A DNA stretch of 64,000 bases from Pelagophyceae sp. CCMP2097 (GCA_026770575.1 MU657183.1:271765-335764); one strand, 5' to 3'; positions 35,501 through 46,180 are shown, numbered from the stretch's first letter. The notes: generated from the letters alone by a model not told the origin. Numbers and translations: made by a program.

Positions 35501-36006
35501 GTTTGCCGGAGAAGGACGCTGTCGAGTGGAGCAGAGCGACCCCCACGCGCCTCCTTCCAAAGAAGATGAAACGAGTTTCTTCAACGATGACGCGTCCTTT
35601 TTCGACTTTCAAAGGGCGCCGACGCGCGCGCCACGACGGGGCTGGGGTGTTCGCCGGAGAAGGACCGCCCCGAGAGGGCGCACGAGAAGCCCCCCTGACG
35701 AGTCGAGACGCCCCCTTCGAAACAAGAAGAAACGAGTTTCTTCAACTTGAACTTGAACGACGGCGGGTCTCTTTTCGACTTTCCAAGGGCGCCGACGCCC
35801 GTGCCACGACCGGGTTAGGTCGTTCGTTGGGAAAGGACCGTCCCAAAGGGGCGCACGCAAGGCGACTCACGCGATGTCGACGCGGTCCCGGCGCTTGAGC
35901 TTGTCCTTGCGCGCGACCTTCTCCGCGTAGTCGGGATCCGAGCCCGACGAGTGCCGATCGTTGCCGCCTCTTTTTAGACGCAGAGACGCCCTGTCACGGC
36001 ACCCTA
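32512..36006 (-). pseudogene. Cassette copy 2: GNAT-SET gene, broken
   Basis: This is the most complete upstream gene of the three cassettes. It has the basic leader exon near 35990-35878, an exon with DALVERRSSPRHERDRLV (intact here), the N-terminal conserved domain, the GNAT-like fold (34.5 kb), the GMGIFLVDKGSRLDR domain, the SET domain (33.58-33.34 kb), the SET/post-SET exon (FEIDGVQRVFLVATKDIP class, CFCGRRDCTGFIGASARQ, 33.17-32.85 kb) and a stop at 32512. Lesions: the initiator region is removed by the element at 36007-36732; sequence is deleted after SKLIA near 35270; and there is a frameshift near 35075 within EEDYGP. It lacks the AGGACG-flanked insertion present in copies 1 and 3. 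It ends 45 nt before the ATG of the PUB-WW gene, on the same strand. Confidence 0.75.
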
Positions 36007-36732
36007 CCTATCAGAAAAAAGACTTTACAAAATTGCATTAAGCGTCGATCGGACTCATTGTCCTACGGTAGGACAATGAGGCCTTTGGGCATATCTCCCG
36101 ACACACGCGTCGGATTCGGGTCGCGAGCAGGGCATTCGAACGCCCGTGACGCGCTCTACACGCCTGGAGCAGGAGCGAGGTTTTTGGAATGCGCGTTTGA
36201 TGGTATAGCTCGTCGAAGTGCGCGATTTCAGCTCGGCGTGTTCGGCGTGTTCGGCCTCTTTTATCGACGCTTCTGGCTCGTGGGCAACCGCCGGTGAACC
36301 CCTGGAGGCGGCAGGGCCGGCCCGGGCCGCTCTCGGTGGCCAAACTCTACAGAGACGGGCGCGCACGTCTTCCGAGGGAAACGTCTCGAGCCGAATCGAG
36401 GCCATCCCGGCCGCGACGTCGGACGAGGGCGGCCCGGGCCTCGCGCCGGACCTGCTGGAGCCTCTGTGGCCTTTGTCGGCGCACGGCGCGGCCGAAGAGG
36501 ACGCGCGGCGGCGACGCGCGGGCAGGGACGTCGACGTCTTTCCGATGTTGTGGGTCCCAGAGCGCCTCGCTACCTTCGTTTCGGTGCAGTGCTCACAGCA
36601 TCGAGTCCGTCTGGCTTCCCGTCGTTACCAAACCGCAAGTCGACCCTCTACGCAGCCTCTTACCGTGGGAATACCCTGAAATACTCTCAAAATACTCTCA
36701 AAATTTCCTATTGCAGCTCTTTTTGTGATAGG
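36007..36732. mobile_element. 726-bp element with terminal inverted repeats (MITE-like)
   Basis: The ends are CCTATCAGAAAAAAG (36007-36021) and, reverse-complemented, CCTATCACAAAAAG (36719-36732). Comparison with copies 1 and 3 shows it interrupts the point where the conserved upstream block should meet the ATG-containing first exon. No transposase frame is recognised. Internally it has a 23-nt palindrome at 36056-36078 and a TACTCTCAAAA duplication near 36680. A target duplication is not clear because the flanks have diverged. Confidence 0.7.
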
Positions 36733-36847
36733 GGTGCGCAAACGACTCGCCCCGCTCTCGCCGCGCCGAATGCCACGTGCAGGCAGGAGCTCCCGACGCT
36801 TCGAAGCTGCTGACGAAAGCGGCAAAATTCTTCAAGATCTGCTCAAG
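36733..36847 (-). promoter_or_regulatory. Conserved block upstream of the GNAT-SET gene (copy 2)
   Basis: The same block as at 18281-18395 and 58128-58242, here separated from its coding exon by the 726-bp inverted-repeat element. Confidence 0.5.
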
Positions 36848-37867
36848 ACCCGGAACGTTCCCAGAAAGTTTGCCGTGGGGTTCCGCACGATTTGGCGAAG
36901 CTTTTGCACCGCGGCACCGTGACTGGACGCGGGTGACCGGGGCCGGCGCCGCCCCGGGGGGGCGTGCCAAGCTCGGCCTCCTGTCGAGCACCCGAGGGGA
37001 GCGCCCCACTCCGCGGCGTGTGCGGAGAGGCCCTGCATCTCGCCAAAGTCTTGGCCTCGCGCAGTCGACAGAGGCGTCGAGTTCGTGTGTTCGGCCTCGT
37101 GTGAGTCGTGTCGGGCCTGGCAGCTCGCTGTTCCTTTGCGCGGCGCGCGGCCCGCAGCGCCTTGCTTAGGCTCGGCCGCATTATGCGCGTCGAGTGTCCC
37201 TCGACGGTGACGTCTTTGACCGGTCACTCCTCGAGCGACGACCGCGTGCAGCGCGTGGCAGTGGGCGCGTAGCCGCCGACTGGCGGCCGCAGCTCGTCGG
37301 AGCGACCGGAAGCGGCCAACTCTGTCGAGTCAGGCCTCGGGCTGCCTGGGCAGAAGACCTTGCGGCTCGACAGTGGCAGATCGTCTGCGGCCGCGTCAAA
37401 GGAGCGGCTCGTCCTGCGGCTCGCCATGGATCGGCTCGTCCTGCAGCTCGCGGTGGATCGGTGGCACTCGACGCGGCTCGGCCGTGGCACGCGGCACGCG
37501 GCGGATCGGATGGAGGGCTCGAGCGAAAAACAGGGCCCGCGCGCACCAGCGGCGCGCGGGCTCCATCCCTGGGTCATCGCGCGACAATCTTTGTCCGCCA
37601 TCGCCTCGACCGACGGCTGCCGCGACCGACGGCGGCAGCCGTCGTCGCAGACGCTCCGCGCCGCCGCGCGATGCGGCCTCTGCGTTGGCGGCAGCTTCGG
37701 CTTTCGCGGCCGCCTGCGCCCCGGGGCCCCCGTAGCCTCGGCCTCGGCGGCCCTCCCTGCGCGACGACTGATCGATCTCCCGAGCGCTGCGCGCCGACGC
37801 CGCGCTCGCCCACACGAGCGCTCCACTCGAAGGGAAATTGCTTACGATCGGCCCAGATACGACCCTG
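36848..37867. other. Intergenic, nothing recognised
   Basis: GC-rich sequence with long frames on both strands that are arginine/alanine/serine-rich and lack family motifs. CTCGTCCTGC(G/A)GCTCGC repeats occur near 37407-37455. No support for a gene. Confidence 0.4.
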
Positions 37868-38045
37868 GGATTAGGTACGCCTCAAATTCTTGAATCTTGT
37901 CCGAACTTTTGAACCTTTTCCGCAGCGCCTCGAGCGCTTCGATCATGACCGCAGCGCTGGCATCGCCCTGGGCCGCGGCGCGCTTGAAGAGACGCAGCGT
38001 TGCAGCCGAGCCGTTGACGAAGAGGTCGAATTGAGGTCGCCGACG
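37868..38045 (-). CDS. Possible exon of an unknown minus-strand gene
   Basis: The minus strand reads QFDLFVNGSAATLRLFKRAA followed by GDASAAVMIEALEALRKRF and KIQEFEAYLIPGS. This is an amphipathic helical stretch unlike the shadow frames around it. No start or splice partner was placed. It would be divergent from the RRM-HPR-RAP gene that follows. Confidence 0.3.
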
Positions 38046-38308
38046 GTCGTTTGGAAGCTCTGCTGCGCTGCTGCGCGTCGCACCAGGTGGATTTCCGGTT
38101 CAGCGAGGTTCATTTGGCGACAAGGTGGATTCCGGAACATTTTTTGCATGAAAAATTTGCAGTCTTGGCCGTCGAGGGTCTCTGGTCTCAAGCGCCCCTT
38201 GCCGCCCTCGAAGGGTCGCCGACTCGCCGGCCGCCTGCGCCGCTCGGGCCGCGTCGCATCGCTGGGGAGATGCCGCGCTGCCGTATCGCCGGCGGCGGGG
38301 GCCCCTGC

Positions 38309-41300
38309 ATGGGGCCTTTCGCGGCCCGCTTCATGCCGCGCTTCATGCGCCCCGCGCGCTCCGTGCGCGGCCGCCGCTTTGCGGGCGGGCAGGCGGAGGA
38401 ATGTGTGGCGGCGGGCGGGCAGGCGGAGGAATGTCGGAATGCGGGCGGACAGGCGGAGGACGTTCGAAAGGCGGGCGGGCAGGCGGAGGGCACAATCCTC
38501 TTCGTGCGCCACGTCGGAAAAGAGACGTCGGCGGAGGCTTTGCTGCAAGTCTTTGAAACAAACGGTGTTTCTGCGTCAAACGTACGCCTCGTCGCCGGCC
38601 GCAAGACAGGAAAGCCGCGCGGCGCCGCGTTTGTAACCGTCGCAAACGCGGATGTAGCGCGGGCGAGGATGGCGGGCATGGTTGTTGGGGGAAAGAGTTT
38701 GACGTTGAATTTAGCGTTCGACTCGGATTCTTACGAAGCGCATACGCACCCGCAGCTGGCGTTCAGAAAGTCCGACCTTATTAAGTTAAGCCTAAAAAAG
38801 CCGCACCGCCGGCCGCCCAACAAGCCGCACCGGCCGCCCAAAAAGGGCACCGCGCCGTCCAAAGCGCCATCCGAAGCGCGCAGCGCCGCCGCTGAAGCGC
38901 GGGACACCCCGGCCTCTGAAGCGCCCGCTGATGCGGCAATGGTCGGCGCCGGCGCGGCGCTCAAAGGCGAGGCGCCGGGCGCCGCGGAGATGCCGCGGCG
39001 GTCGCCCGCGGGGCATGCGACGGCGGCGGCGTCTTGCGGGCCGGCCACGCCGTGGTCTTCGTCCGGGCCGCTGGCGAGGCGTTTGACAACCGTCGTTTTG
39101 GATCTCGCAGACGAGCTTCAGAAAGCAAGGACCGCCGAGTCCGTCGTCGCCATCTTCCAGAAACGCGGTTTTGACTTTGACGCCTCGAACCTGGCGCAGG
39201 CGATGCACCGAGTTGGGGCGAGGCTGCCGCGTCCAAAAAGAACACGACGGAGCGGTCCTGGGCTGCCGCGGAGTATCGCTGGATGGCCGAAGGCATGACC
39301 GGGTCTCTCCAGAGCGGGGTGCCGACTCAGACGCAGACGGCATTTCGGCCGAGCGAGTCGGGCGTGGCCAGACAGCAAGCATGGCCAGATAGCTACGCCA
39401 GAGTGACTCTCGAGCGGCCTCGCATCCCGCATCCCGAAAAGGGGGCCGCTGGAGCGAGGGGCGTAGGTTTTGCATCAGTCAGTCAGTCTTTGGTCCGTAG
39501 AATCTCAATCAATCAGGTTCTGCACGCAACGATTCCTACTTCAGCGACGCCGCGCGTGCTGCGTCTGCAGCTGCGCGCCCTCGCCGACGCCTGCGCAGAG
39601 AGCCTGTGCGAATCGCCGGGGGCGTGGGCCGCGCGGGACGTGTCGAATGCCATTTGGGGGCTCGCAAGTGGCCAGCGTCTATGGAATGATGCGGACATGG
39701 AGAGCGGGGCCTCAGAGAGGCCCGCAGAGCCGGGCGGCGGCGCAGAGGTCGGCGAGGTAGCGTCGGCGTACGGGCCCAGACTTGAAAGAACCTAAAAATG
39801 CCCTAAAATGCCCTAAAATGCCCTAAAATACCCCACCTAGGCCAAGGCCGGCGGCGGCTCGCCCGACTCGGCGCTCTTCCGCGCCGTTGCCGCCGCGGCG
39901 CCGGCGAAGCTGCGCGCGTTGCAGGCACCGGCGCTGGCGAGCACGGTTTGGGCCTTTGCGACGGCGGGTGGGAACGCCGCGTCCGAGACCCTGTTTTTGT
40001 TTTACCGGTAACCGTTCGGAAAACCCTGGAAAACCCGAACCGTCACGGCGTCGACGAGACGCGCCGGACCGCGGACCGCGGCGTTGCGGCGCCGGAGCGA
40101 GCGCCAGACTTGCGGCTGCGCGCGGTTGCAGCAGCGCGAGTCGGAAGTTGAAAGGTCCACAAACAAAGACCTTGCCAAACGTACACGAGAGAACCTATCA
40201 GGAGCAGGGACGGTGCATTCAGGTCGGGTCGGGTTGCTCAATTTGTGCCGCATCCTCGGGTCGCGGGTTAGCGACCAAACCCGTCTTTTCGGGTCGGGTT
40301 TGGGCCACGGCCAAACCCACTCAAAGACGGGTCGGCCAAAACGCACAAACCCGGCAGACCCGCGGGTTTCGTGCAAACTCGAACCCGTCGCTGCGCCTAT
40401 CTCCGGTTCCTCGAGACGGTCCCTGTCGACGGCCATTCGAAACGGCGCCGTGAGATGGCCCCTGGAGACGGCCGTTCGAGACGGTGCCTTTAGACGGCCC
40501 CTCGAGACGGCCCCTCAGGACGCCCCTTTCGAAGAACATTCAAAACGGCTTCTCGAGACGGCCCCTCGGGACAATGCCTCGAAATGACCCCTGGAGACAG
40601 CTATTCGAAACAGCGCCTCGAGACTGCCCCTCGAGACGACCCCTCGAGAGTCGAGACGGCCCCTTTCGACGGCCATTCGAAACGGCGCCTTGAGCCGGCT
40701 CCTCGAGAGGCTCAGAAGGCCGCTCGGACGGTCGCTTGGGCGGTCCCTGGGACAATTCTTTTGGACATTTCCTTTGGGGGTCCCTCGGACGATCCCTTGG
40801 GCGGTCCTTTGGACAGTTCCTTTGGACAGTTCCTTTGGACAGTTCCTTTGGACAGTTCCTTTGGGCAGTTCCTTTGGACAGTTCCATTGGAGGGTCCCTT
40901 GTTGGGTCCCTCGACGGTCCCTCTGCGACGGTCCCATGGGCGGTCCATGAAGCGGTCGTTTGGACGACCGCTCGACTGCGGGCCTCTGCGACGTCCCGCG
41001 GGCGGACCCTCGGACGGACCCTGTGATGGTCCCTTGGGCGGGCCTTTGGACAGTCCTTTTGAACAGTACCTTGGGTGATCCCTTAAGATATCTCTCGACG
41101 GGCTCTTTCGAAGGGTCCTCTGCGACGGTCCCGTGGACGGTCCCTCGGACGGTCATTTGGATGGTCCCTCGAACGGTCCCTCGGACGGTCCCTTGGGCGG
41201 TCTTTCGGACGGTCCCTCTCCGACGGTTCCGTGAACGATCCCTTTGATGGTCCTTTCGACGGTCCCTTCGACCGGCCCCTTGGACGGTCCCTCGTCGGTC

Positions 41301-43767
41301 CCTTTGCGGCAGTCCCGTAGGGTTTCTCGGACGGTCTCGTGGGTGGTCGCTCGGCTGCCGTCTCCTGGACTGCGGCCCCTCTGCGTCTCTCTGGGTGGTC
41401 CCTCGGACGGTCGCTTGGATGGTCCCTCTGACGCTCTCTCGGATGGTCGCTTGGGCGGTCCCTTGGACGGTCCCTTGACGGGCTTTCTGCGACCGTCGCT
41501 TTGCCAGGAGCCCCTCGACGGTCCCTTGGACGGTCACTCGGCTGCCGGCGCCCGACTGCGGCCTCTCTGCGACGTCCCCTGGGCGGGTCCTCGGACGGTC
41601 ACTTAGACGGACCCTCGCACCGCTATATGGCACCCCATGCGAGAAAAGGTGAAGAGACCCAGAAGGGGCCCGAACACACGTCTCTGACAAGGAACCCTGC
41701 GTGGGATAGGGCCCTTCAAAGAGGCCTTTCAAGTGACCGTGCAGAGGCCTTGTAAGTGACCGCTAAAGAGGCCTTGCAGGGGCCCGCCCGGAGAGCTTTT
41801 CAATTTGTGCCAAACCGAGAGGGTCGCGGGTTTGTCGAGATACCAACCCCGTCTTCGAAGGGTCGGGTTCGGGTTCGGGCCACGGCCAGACCCGCGGGTA
41901 TACGGGTCGGCCGAAACACCCGGCAAACCCGACCCTCGGGTCTTCAGGGCAAACCCAGAGCCGTCCCTGCTCCTGTAACATATCCGAATTAGGTTTCGAG
42001 GCCCCCGGTCTCTTCGAGGCCATCGCTCTGGATTCGGCGTCGAAGCTGGATACGTTTAACGCGCACGGGCTCGCCATTACTGCCTGGGCGTTTGCGAAAG
42101 CGGGAGCCAAGGGCGACCACGCACATTCATTATTCCAACTCATAAATCTCCAAGCCGCCAAAACAATCTCCTCGTTCAAGCCCCAAGAGCTGGCAAACGT
42201 TTCGTGGGCTTTTGCAAAGGTTAACCACGCGGCGCCGATGCTGTTTGGGGCCGTTGCGAAAGAGGGGAAGAGGAAGATGAGTGCCATGAATGCGCAAGAG
42301 CTCGCAAACACGGCCTGGGCCTTTGCAACGGCGCGGCAAGCAGCCCCGAAGCTCTTCGAGGCTGTGGCGGAAGAAGCATTGAAGAAGCTGGCAGATTTCA
42401 ACGCGCAAAACCTGGCCAACACTGTGTGGGCTTTCACGACGGCGGGCGTCGAAGCACCAACTCTTTTCGAAGCTGTAGCTGCCGAAGCAGCAAAGAAGAT
42501 TGGAACGTTCAACGCGCAGAATCTCGGCAACACGGCGTGGGCCTTTGCGAGGGCGGGCGTCGAGGCGCCGCTGTTGTTTGACGCCATCGCGGCTGAAGCA
42601 TCCAAGAAGATTGAGGCTTTCAAACCGCAAAACCTCGCAAACACGGCGTGGGCTTATGCGACGGCGCGCGTCCCGGCCGACACTTTGTTTGCCGCCGTCG
42701 CCGGAGAAGCCGTATCGAAGATTGCAGCTTTCAAGCCACGAGAGCTCGCAAACATCGTCTGGGCGTACGCGACGTCGGACATGAAAGCGCCGACTCTATT
42801 CGAGGCCGTTGCGATGCAAGCAAAGGTTGAAACGTTCGAGGCGCACACTTTGGCGATCACCGTCTGGGCGTATGCAAAGTCGGGTTTTGCAGCGCCGGTG
42901 CTGTTCGAGGCGGTCGCGGTCCACGCTCAAGATAAGGCCGCGATGCTCAACGCGCAGGATCTGGCCAACACCGTCTGGGCGTATGCCAAGGCGGCCGTTG
43001 CGGCGCCGGCGCTCTTCGAGGCGGTGGCTGGGGAAGCGGCGAAAAAGGTTGTGACATTTCGTTGTGACGATTTGGCAAAGTCTGTTTGGGCGTTTGCTGA
43101 GTCGGGAATCGAAGCGCCGGCGCTCTTCGAGGCCGTCGCGCGAGAATCGGTAAAGAGCATCGGGACGTTTACCGCTCAAAACCTGGCGAACACGGCGTGG
43201 GCCTTTGCAAAGGCGGACGTCTCGGACACTCCTCGAACGGTCCGCGCGGCCTCTGCGCTCCGCGGCCGCATACGGGACGTCGAGGCGCCGCAACTGTTTG
43301 AATTGATTGCGACGCATCTCGAAGAAAAGATCGGAGGCTGCACTCCCGACGACGTTGCAAAGCTGCACCAGGTCTACGTGCACCTCGGGCTGGAGGCGCC
43401 GGAGCACTCGTTGACTTTAGTTTTGCAACGACACGAGGCTTTGTTCAAATCAGGAAAACGACCTTCAGAAGCGCACGTCTCAACGGCTCTAAAGCGCATC
43501 GGCTGGGAAAGCGGCCACGTCACTGCCGAAGGCTTGCGTCTCGACGTTGCGCACTTTGGGAACAAAGTTGCCGTCGAGTTTTACGGGCCGACGGACGCCG
43601 CTTCGACGCGCGCGTTAGACGGCGGGTCCGAGTTCAAGGAGCGGCTCTTGCGAAGGCTCGGGTGGGCCATGGTCCGCGTGCCGCGCTTCGAATGGACGGC
43701 GCTGGGTTCGGATGAGGCAAGAGACGCGTACCTTTTACAGAAGACGGCTCGGGTACTTAAAGTGTAA
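38309..43767 (+). CDS. RRM-HPR/OPR repeat-RAP organelle RNA-binding protein (paralogue 1)
   Basis: Four exons: start (ATG 38309; 38051 and 38270 are possible) to 39217; 39517-39663; 39841-39967; 41993-43767. All joins keep frame. Introns 1 and 2 use GC donors (gcgagg, gcaagt). Intron 3 (2025 nt) is GT-AG. The leader MGPFAARFMPRFMRPARSVR is arginine-rich and without acidic residues, as in mitochondrial presequences. An RRM follows (TILFVRHVGKETSAEAL, RGAAFVTV). Next come about 12 helical repeats of 37 residues with LANTVWAFATAGVEAPTLFE-type cores. At the end is a RAP domain (LRLDVAHFGNKVAVEFYG, RLLRRLGWAMVRVPRFEW). Known members of the HPR/OPR-RAP class bind and process organelle transcripts. 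A 20-residue insertion at 43222-43281 interrupts one repeat. Confidence 0.85.
38386..38490 (+). repeat. Short coding tandem repeat GGQAEE
   Basis: About four units of roughly 30 nt (GGCGGGCAGGCGGAGGA core) encode AGGQAEECVAAGGQAEECRN-like sequence between the leader and the RRM. It is absent from the two paralogues. Confidence 0.8.
39791..39830 (+). repeat. Four copies of CCTAAAATGC in intron 2
   Basis: Perfect or near-perfect 10-nt units just upstream of the CCCCACCTAG acceptor at 39840. They lie in the usual branch-point zone and supply most of its A residues. Confidence 0.85.
40200..40398. mobile_element. 199-nt inverted-repeat element inside intron 3
   Basis: Begins AGGAGCAGGGACGG and ends CCGTCGCTGCGCCT, an imperfect 14-bp terminal inverted repeat. 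Flanked on both sides by ATC (40197-40199, 40399-40401). The interior shares CAATTTGTGCC, GGGCCACGGCC and AGACCCGCGGGT with the element at 41801-41974. Confidence 0.65.
40405..41620. repeat. GACGGTCC-core minisatellite in intron 3
   Basis: A long array of GACGGTCC/GACGGCCC cores spaced 8-24 nt apart. At 40807-40885 five or more copies of TTTGGACAGTTCC with a 15-nt period are nearly identical, so that part was amplified recently. Frames across it are non-coding by-products. Confidence 0.9.
41801..41974. mobile_element. Second inverted-repeat element copy in intron 3
   Basis: Aligns along its length with 40200-40398, starting at CAATTTGTGCC, and ends CCGTCCCTGCTCCT. The left terminal repeat is missing or diverged. 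It ends 18 nt before the intron acceptor at 41992. Confidence 0.6.
43222..43281 (+). other. 60-nt in-frame insertion in a helical repeat
   Basis: The insertion adds 20 residues (SDTPRTVRAASALRGRIRD region) between the first and second helices of a repeat. GGACGTC occurs at both borders (43215-43221 and 43275-43281). It contains AACGGTCCGCG, close to the minisatellite core. There is no AG at its 3' end, so it is not a simple intron. Confidence 0.65.
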
Positions 43768-43859
43768 ACAACCCCTGCCAAGGAACGCGCGTACCAGAGA
43801 CCGGCGTCCACGCAGTCGTGGGACGACGCAGCCGACCGGCCGGCTCGAGTCTTCTTTCC

Positions 43860-44985
43860 GGTGGAGGAATTCCGATGAATGAAACCCTCCTCACCTGAGC
43901 ACAGCCTGATCATGGCGCTGCACTCCGACGACAAGGTCGAAGATCAAAATGGGCGGCGAAAAAGTCTCGTTCTCGAACGCGATGGGCGTCGTTCAGGGCG
44001 GCACGCTCAGCCCGGCGCTCTTCTCGTCACGCCTTTGTCTCGACGCTCAACAGGACGTGGGAGCAGCCGGTGTTCCACACGCTCGAGGACGACATGATCT
44101 GCGGCCGCGGCATGTTTTTCCGGGGCGGCGAGCGCTTCGACTTTCCGGCGGCCTTCTACGACAGCTCCTTCATCTTCTGCAGCCGTACCATCGTGAACGA
44201 GGGCGTGCCGGTGATCCGCGCGCACTTCAGACGCTGGAGGCTCGAGTTGCACGTCGGCCGCGGCGGCAAGGAGGCCAAGACGGTGGCTCTATACTGCCAG
44301 GGCCACTCTAGGACGTACGGTGACGGCGACACGTCGCGCATCGTGTTCGACGACGAGGCGTTCGTGCACTACGTCGAGCAGTTCAAGCACCTCGGCTCAT
44401 TCGTCCACCACTCCCTGTACGACGACGTCGACATCGGCGAGCGCATCGACGCGGCGTCCAAGATGTTCAGTTTCATGCGGACATGCGATTTCGGCAGGTT
44501 GCAGGTGTCGTACACGGCGAAGCGCGCCGCGTTCGTCGCCACCATCCTGCCGATGCTGCTTTACGGCTGCGAGACGTGGGCCATCTCCTACGCCGCGCTC
44601 GGCAGGCTCAGGTCGTTTTTCAACCGGTGCGTCCGCAGCATGTGCCACGTCAACATGTGACAGACGCGCCAGTTCCACATCAAGACGGGGACGCTGCGCA
44701 AGCGGCTGCTGTTGCGCACCATCGACTTCTACATCCACCGCCGCGTCATCAAGTGGCTCGGGCACGTCGCGCGCATGCCGTTTGACCGTCTCCCCTGCAA
44801 GTTCCTGACAAGCTGGGTGAGAGGGCCGCGCGGCCGCGGGGTCGGACGCCTCCGCTACGGCACGCACGCCAAGCGCTGCCTGCGCCGCTGCCCCGCGCCG
44901 GACGACCTGGAGAACTAGTACGAGATCGCCCAGGACCGCGACCGGTGGCGCGGCATCATGACAGACATCGACCTCTGATCGGCAC
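43860..44985 (+). mobile_element. 5'-truncated, dead LINE (reverse transcriptase C-terminal half)
   Basis: Reverse transcriptase motif GVVQGGTLSPALF lies at about 43985-44023. A frame change follows, then VFHTLEDDMICGRG, a position where FADD/YADD is expected but FYDS is read, then ERIDAASKMFSFM, LPMLLYGCETWAISYAAL, and the typical LINE tail KWLGHVARMPFDRLP. TGG has become TGA at 44658-44660 (after CHVNM) and TAG at 44917-44919 (after DDLEN). The apurinic endonuclease and N-terminal parts are absent. The element sits about 90 nt after the RAP gene stop, same strand. Confidence 0.85.
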
Positions 44986-44989
44986 GACG

Positions 44990-45395
44990 CGCCGAGTCGT
45001 CGACGTCGCCGGCGAGGGCTGCGACGCAGGCGTGCCGGCGCGGGAGGGCGCGGGAGCGTCGGCGCGCCGGCGCTTGCGTTTGTACGCGACGCGGGCGAAC
45101 GGCGCGGCAGTCGCACTCGACGTCGCCGGCGGCACGGACTGCGGGCTACGGCGCCGGCGCGACGGCGTGAACTTCGGCGCGGACGAGCATCGCAGGCAAG
45201 CGGCGCGGAAGGCATCGACGTCGTAGGCGAGGGCTGCGGCGCAGGTGGCACAACGGCGCGGATGTCGGCGCGAGTGAGCGTGGGCGATCGGTGTGGCAAT
45301 CGTCGTTTTCGGCGAGGGCTGCGTCGCAGGCGCGCCGGCGCGGGCGAGCGGCGCGGGCGAGCGGCGCGGCAGTCGTCGTCGTCACAAGAACGGCG
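44990..45395. repeat. GC-rich minisatellite after the LINE
   Basis: Three degenerate units of roughly 110-150 nt share CGAGGGCTGCG(A/T/G)CGCAGG and GCGCCGGCGCGGG. Possibly derived from the LINE 3' end or target. No coding support. Confidence 0.75.
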
Positions 45396-45414
45396 CAAAC
45401 GCCAACACACACGT

Positions 45415-45445
45415 CAACACAACAACAACAACAACAACAACACCA
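45415..45445. repeat. (CAA)n microsatellite
   Basis: About ten uninterrupted CAA/ACA units. Confidence 0.95.
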
Positions 45446-45519
45446 AACACTCCGGCCGACCCACCATCGCCCCGGACTCTTCGCGTCGCCCCGGTCTAGC
45501 GCGTTCAATGTGTGAGCGT

Positions 45520-45590
45520 CAATCGCGTGCAGCCCAGCTTCAAAATTTATGAAAGGGTAATCACTGACTGACTGACCTGAGCACAGCTGA
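45520..45590 (-). repeat. Inverted partner of the repeat at 55000-55070
   Basis: Reads on the minus strand GTCAGTCAGTCAGTGATTAC, then CCCTTTCATAAA, GAAGCTGGGC and TTGACGCTC, matching the plus strand at 55000-55070 with few differences. Confidence 0.8.
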
Positions 45591-45599
45591 ATCCAATTC

Positions 45600-46180
45600 T
45601 CAGCCCCATTGCCGAGGTGCCTCTGCTCGGCGTCCCTTGAAAACCGTTCGATCTCTGCGACTCCTTGGCTGTCTCTGCTCGTCCACGACCTGCTCGACAC
45701 ACGTTGTGTCAAACTACCCCCCACGTGTTGTTTGTTGGTCGCGGAGAGCTGAAAAGCCCGGGACCGTTCTCATTCTTGGTTTGTTTTACGGCCGATGTTT
45801 CCGGCTCTCGGTCGTCGCGCGGCTGGGCGTTCTACCCAACCGGCTCCGCCTCTGGGCTCCGCCTCTAGGCTCAAACAGCGGTTGTGAATATAGCGACTGA
45901 TTAAAATCTTCTGAATTCCCACTCGGAACAAATTTTACTTTCGGGAGGAGACAGGCTCGAGAGACGCTCGAGAGACGCCCGAGAGACGCAGAGCGCGCCC
46001 GTCTATAGGACCGTGCTCGTCGTCTCTACGCCACGCCTAGGTGCGCTTATTCGGAGCGCGGCGTCCTTTGCCCTTGGAAACCGTTCGGTCTCTGTGGCTC
46101 CTTGTTTGACTCTGCTCGTCCACGCCCTGCTCGTCCACGACACGCGTCGCGTAAGCTACCCCCCAAAGTTGAGCAAATTA
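45600..46180. repeat. Direct duplication of about 100 nt
   Basis: 45625-45725 and 46062-46170 share AAACCGTTCG(A/G)TCTCTG, TCTGCTCGTCCACG and (A/C)TACCCCCCA(C/A)(G/A). The sequence between shows no gene. Confidence 0.75.

Noticed and set aside
36120..36185. TTCGAA-containing stem suggestive of a tRNA T-arm in the inverted-repeat element
   Set aside because: The stem and loop lengths do not fit, and no matching D-arm or anticodon arm was found.
40807..40885. Regularly spaced 15-nt repeat considered as a CRISPR-like array
   Set aside because: No unique spacers; it is a pure tandem repeat within an intron.
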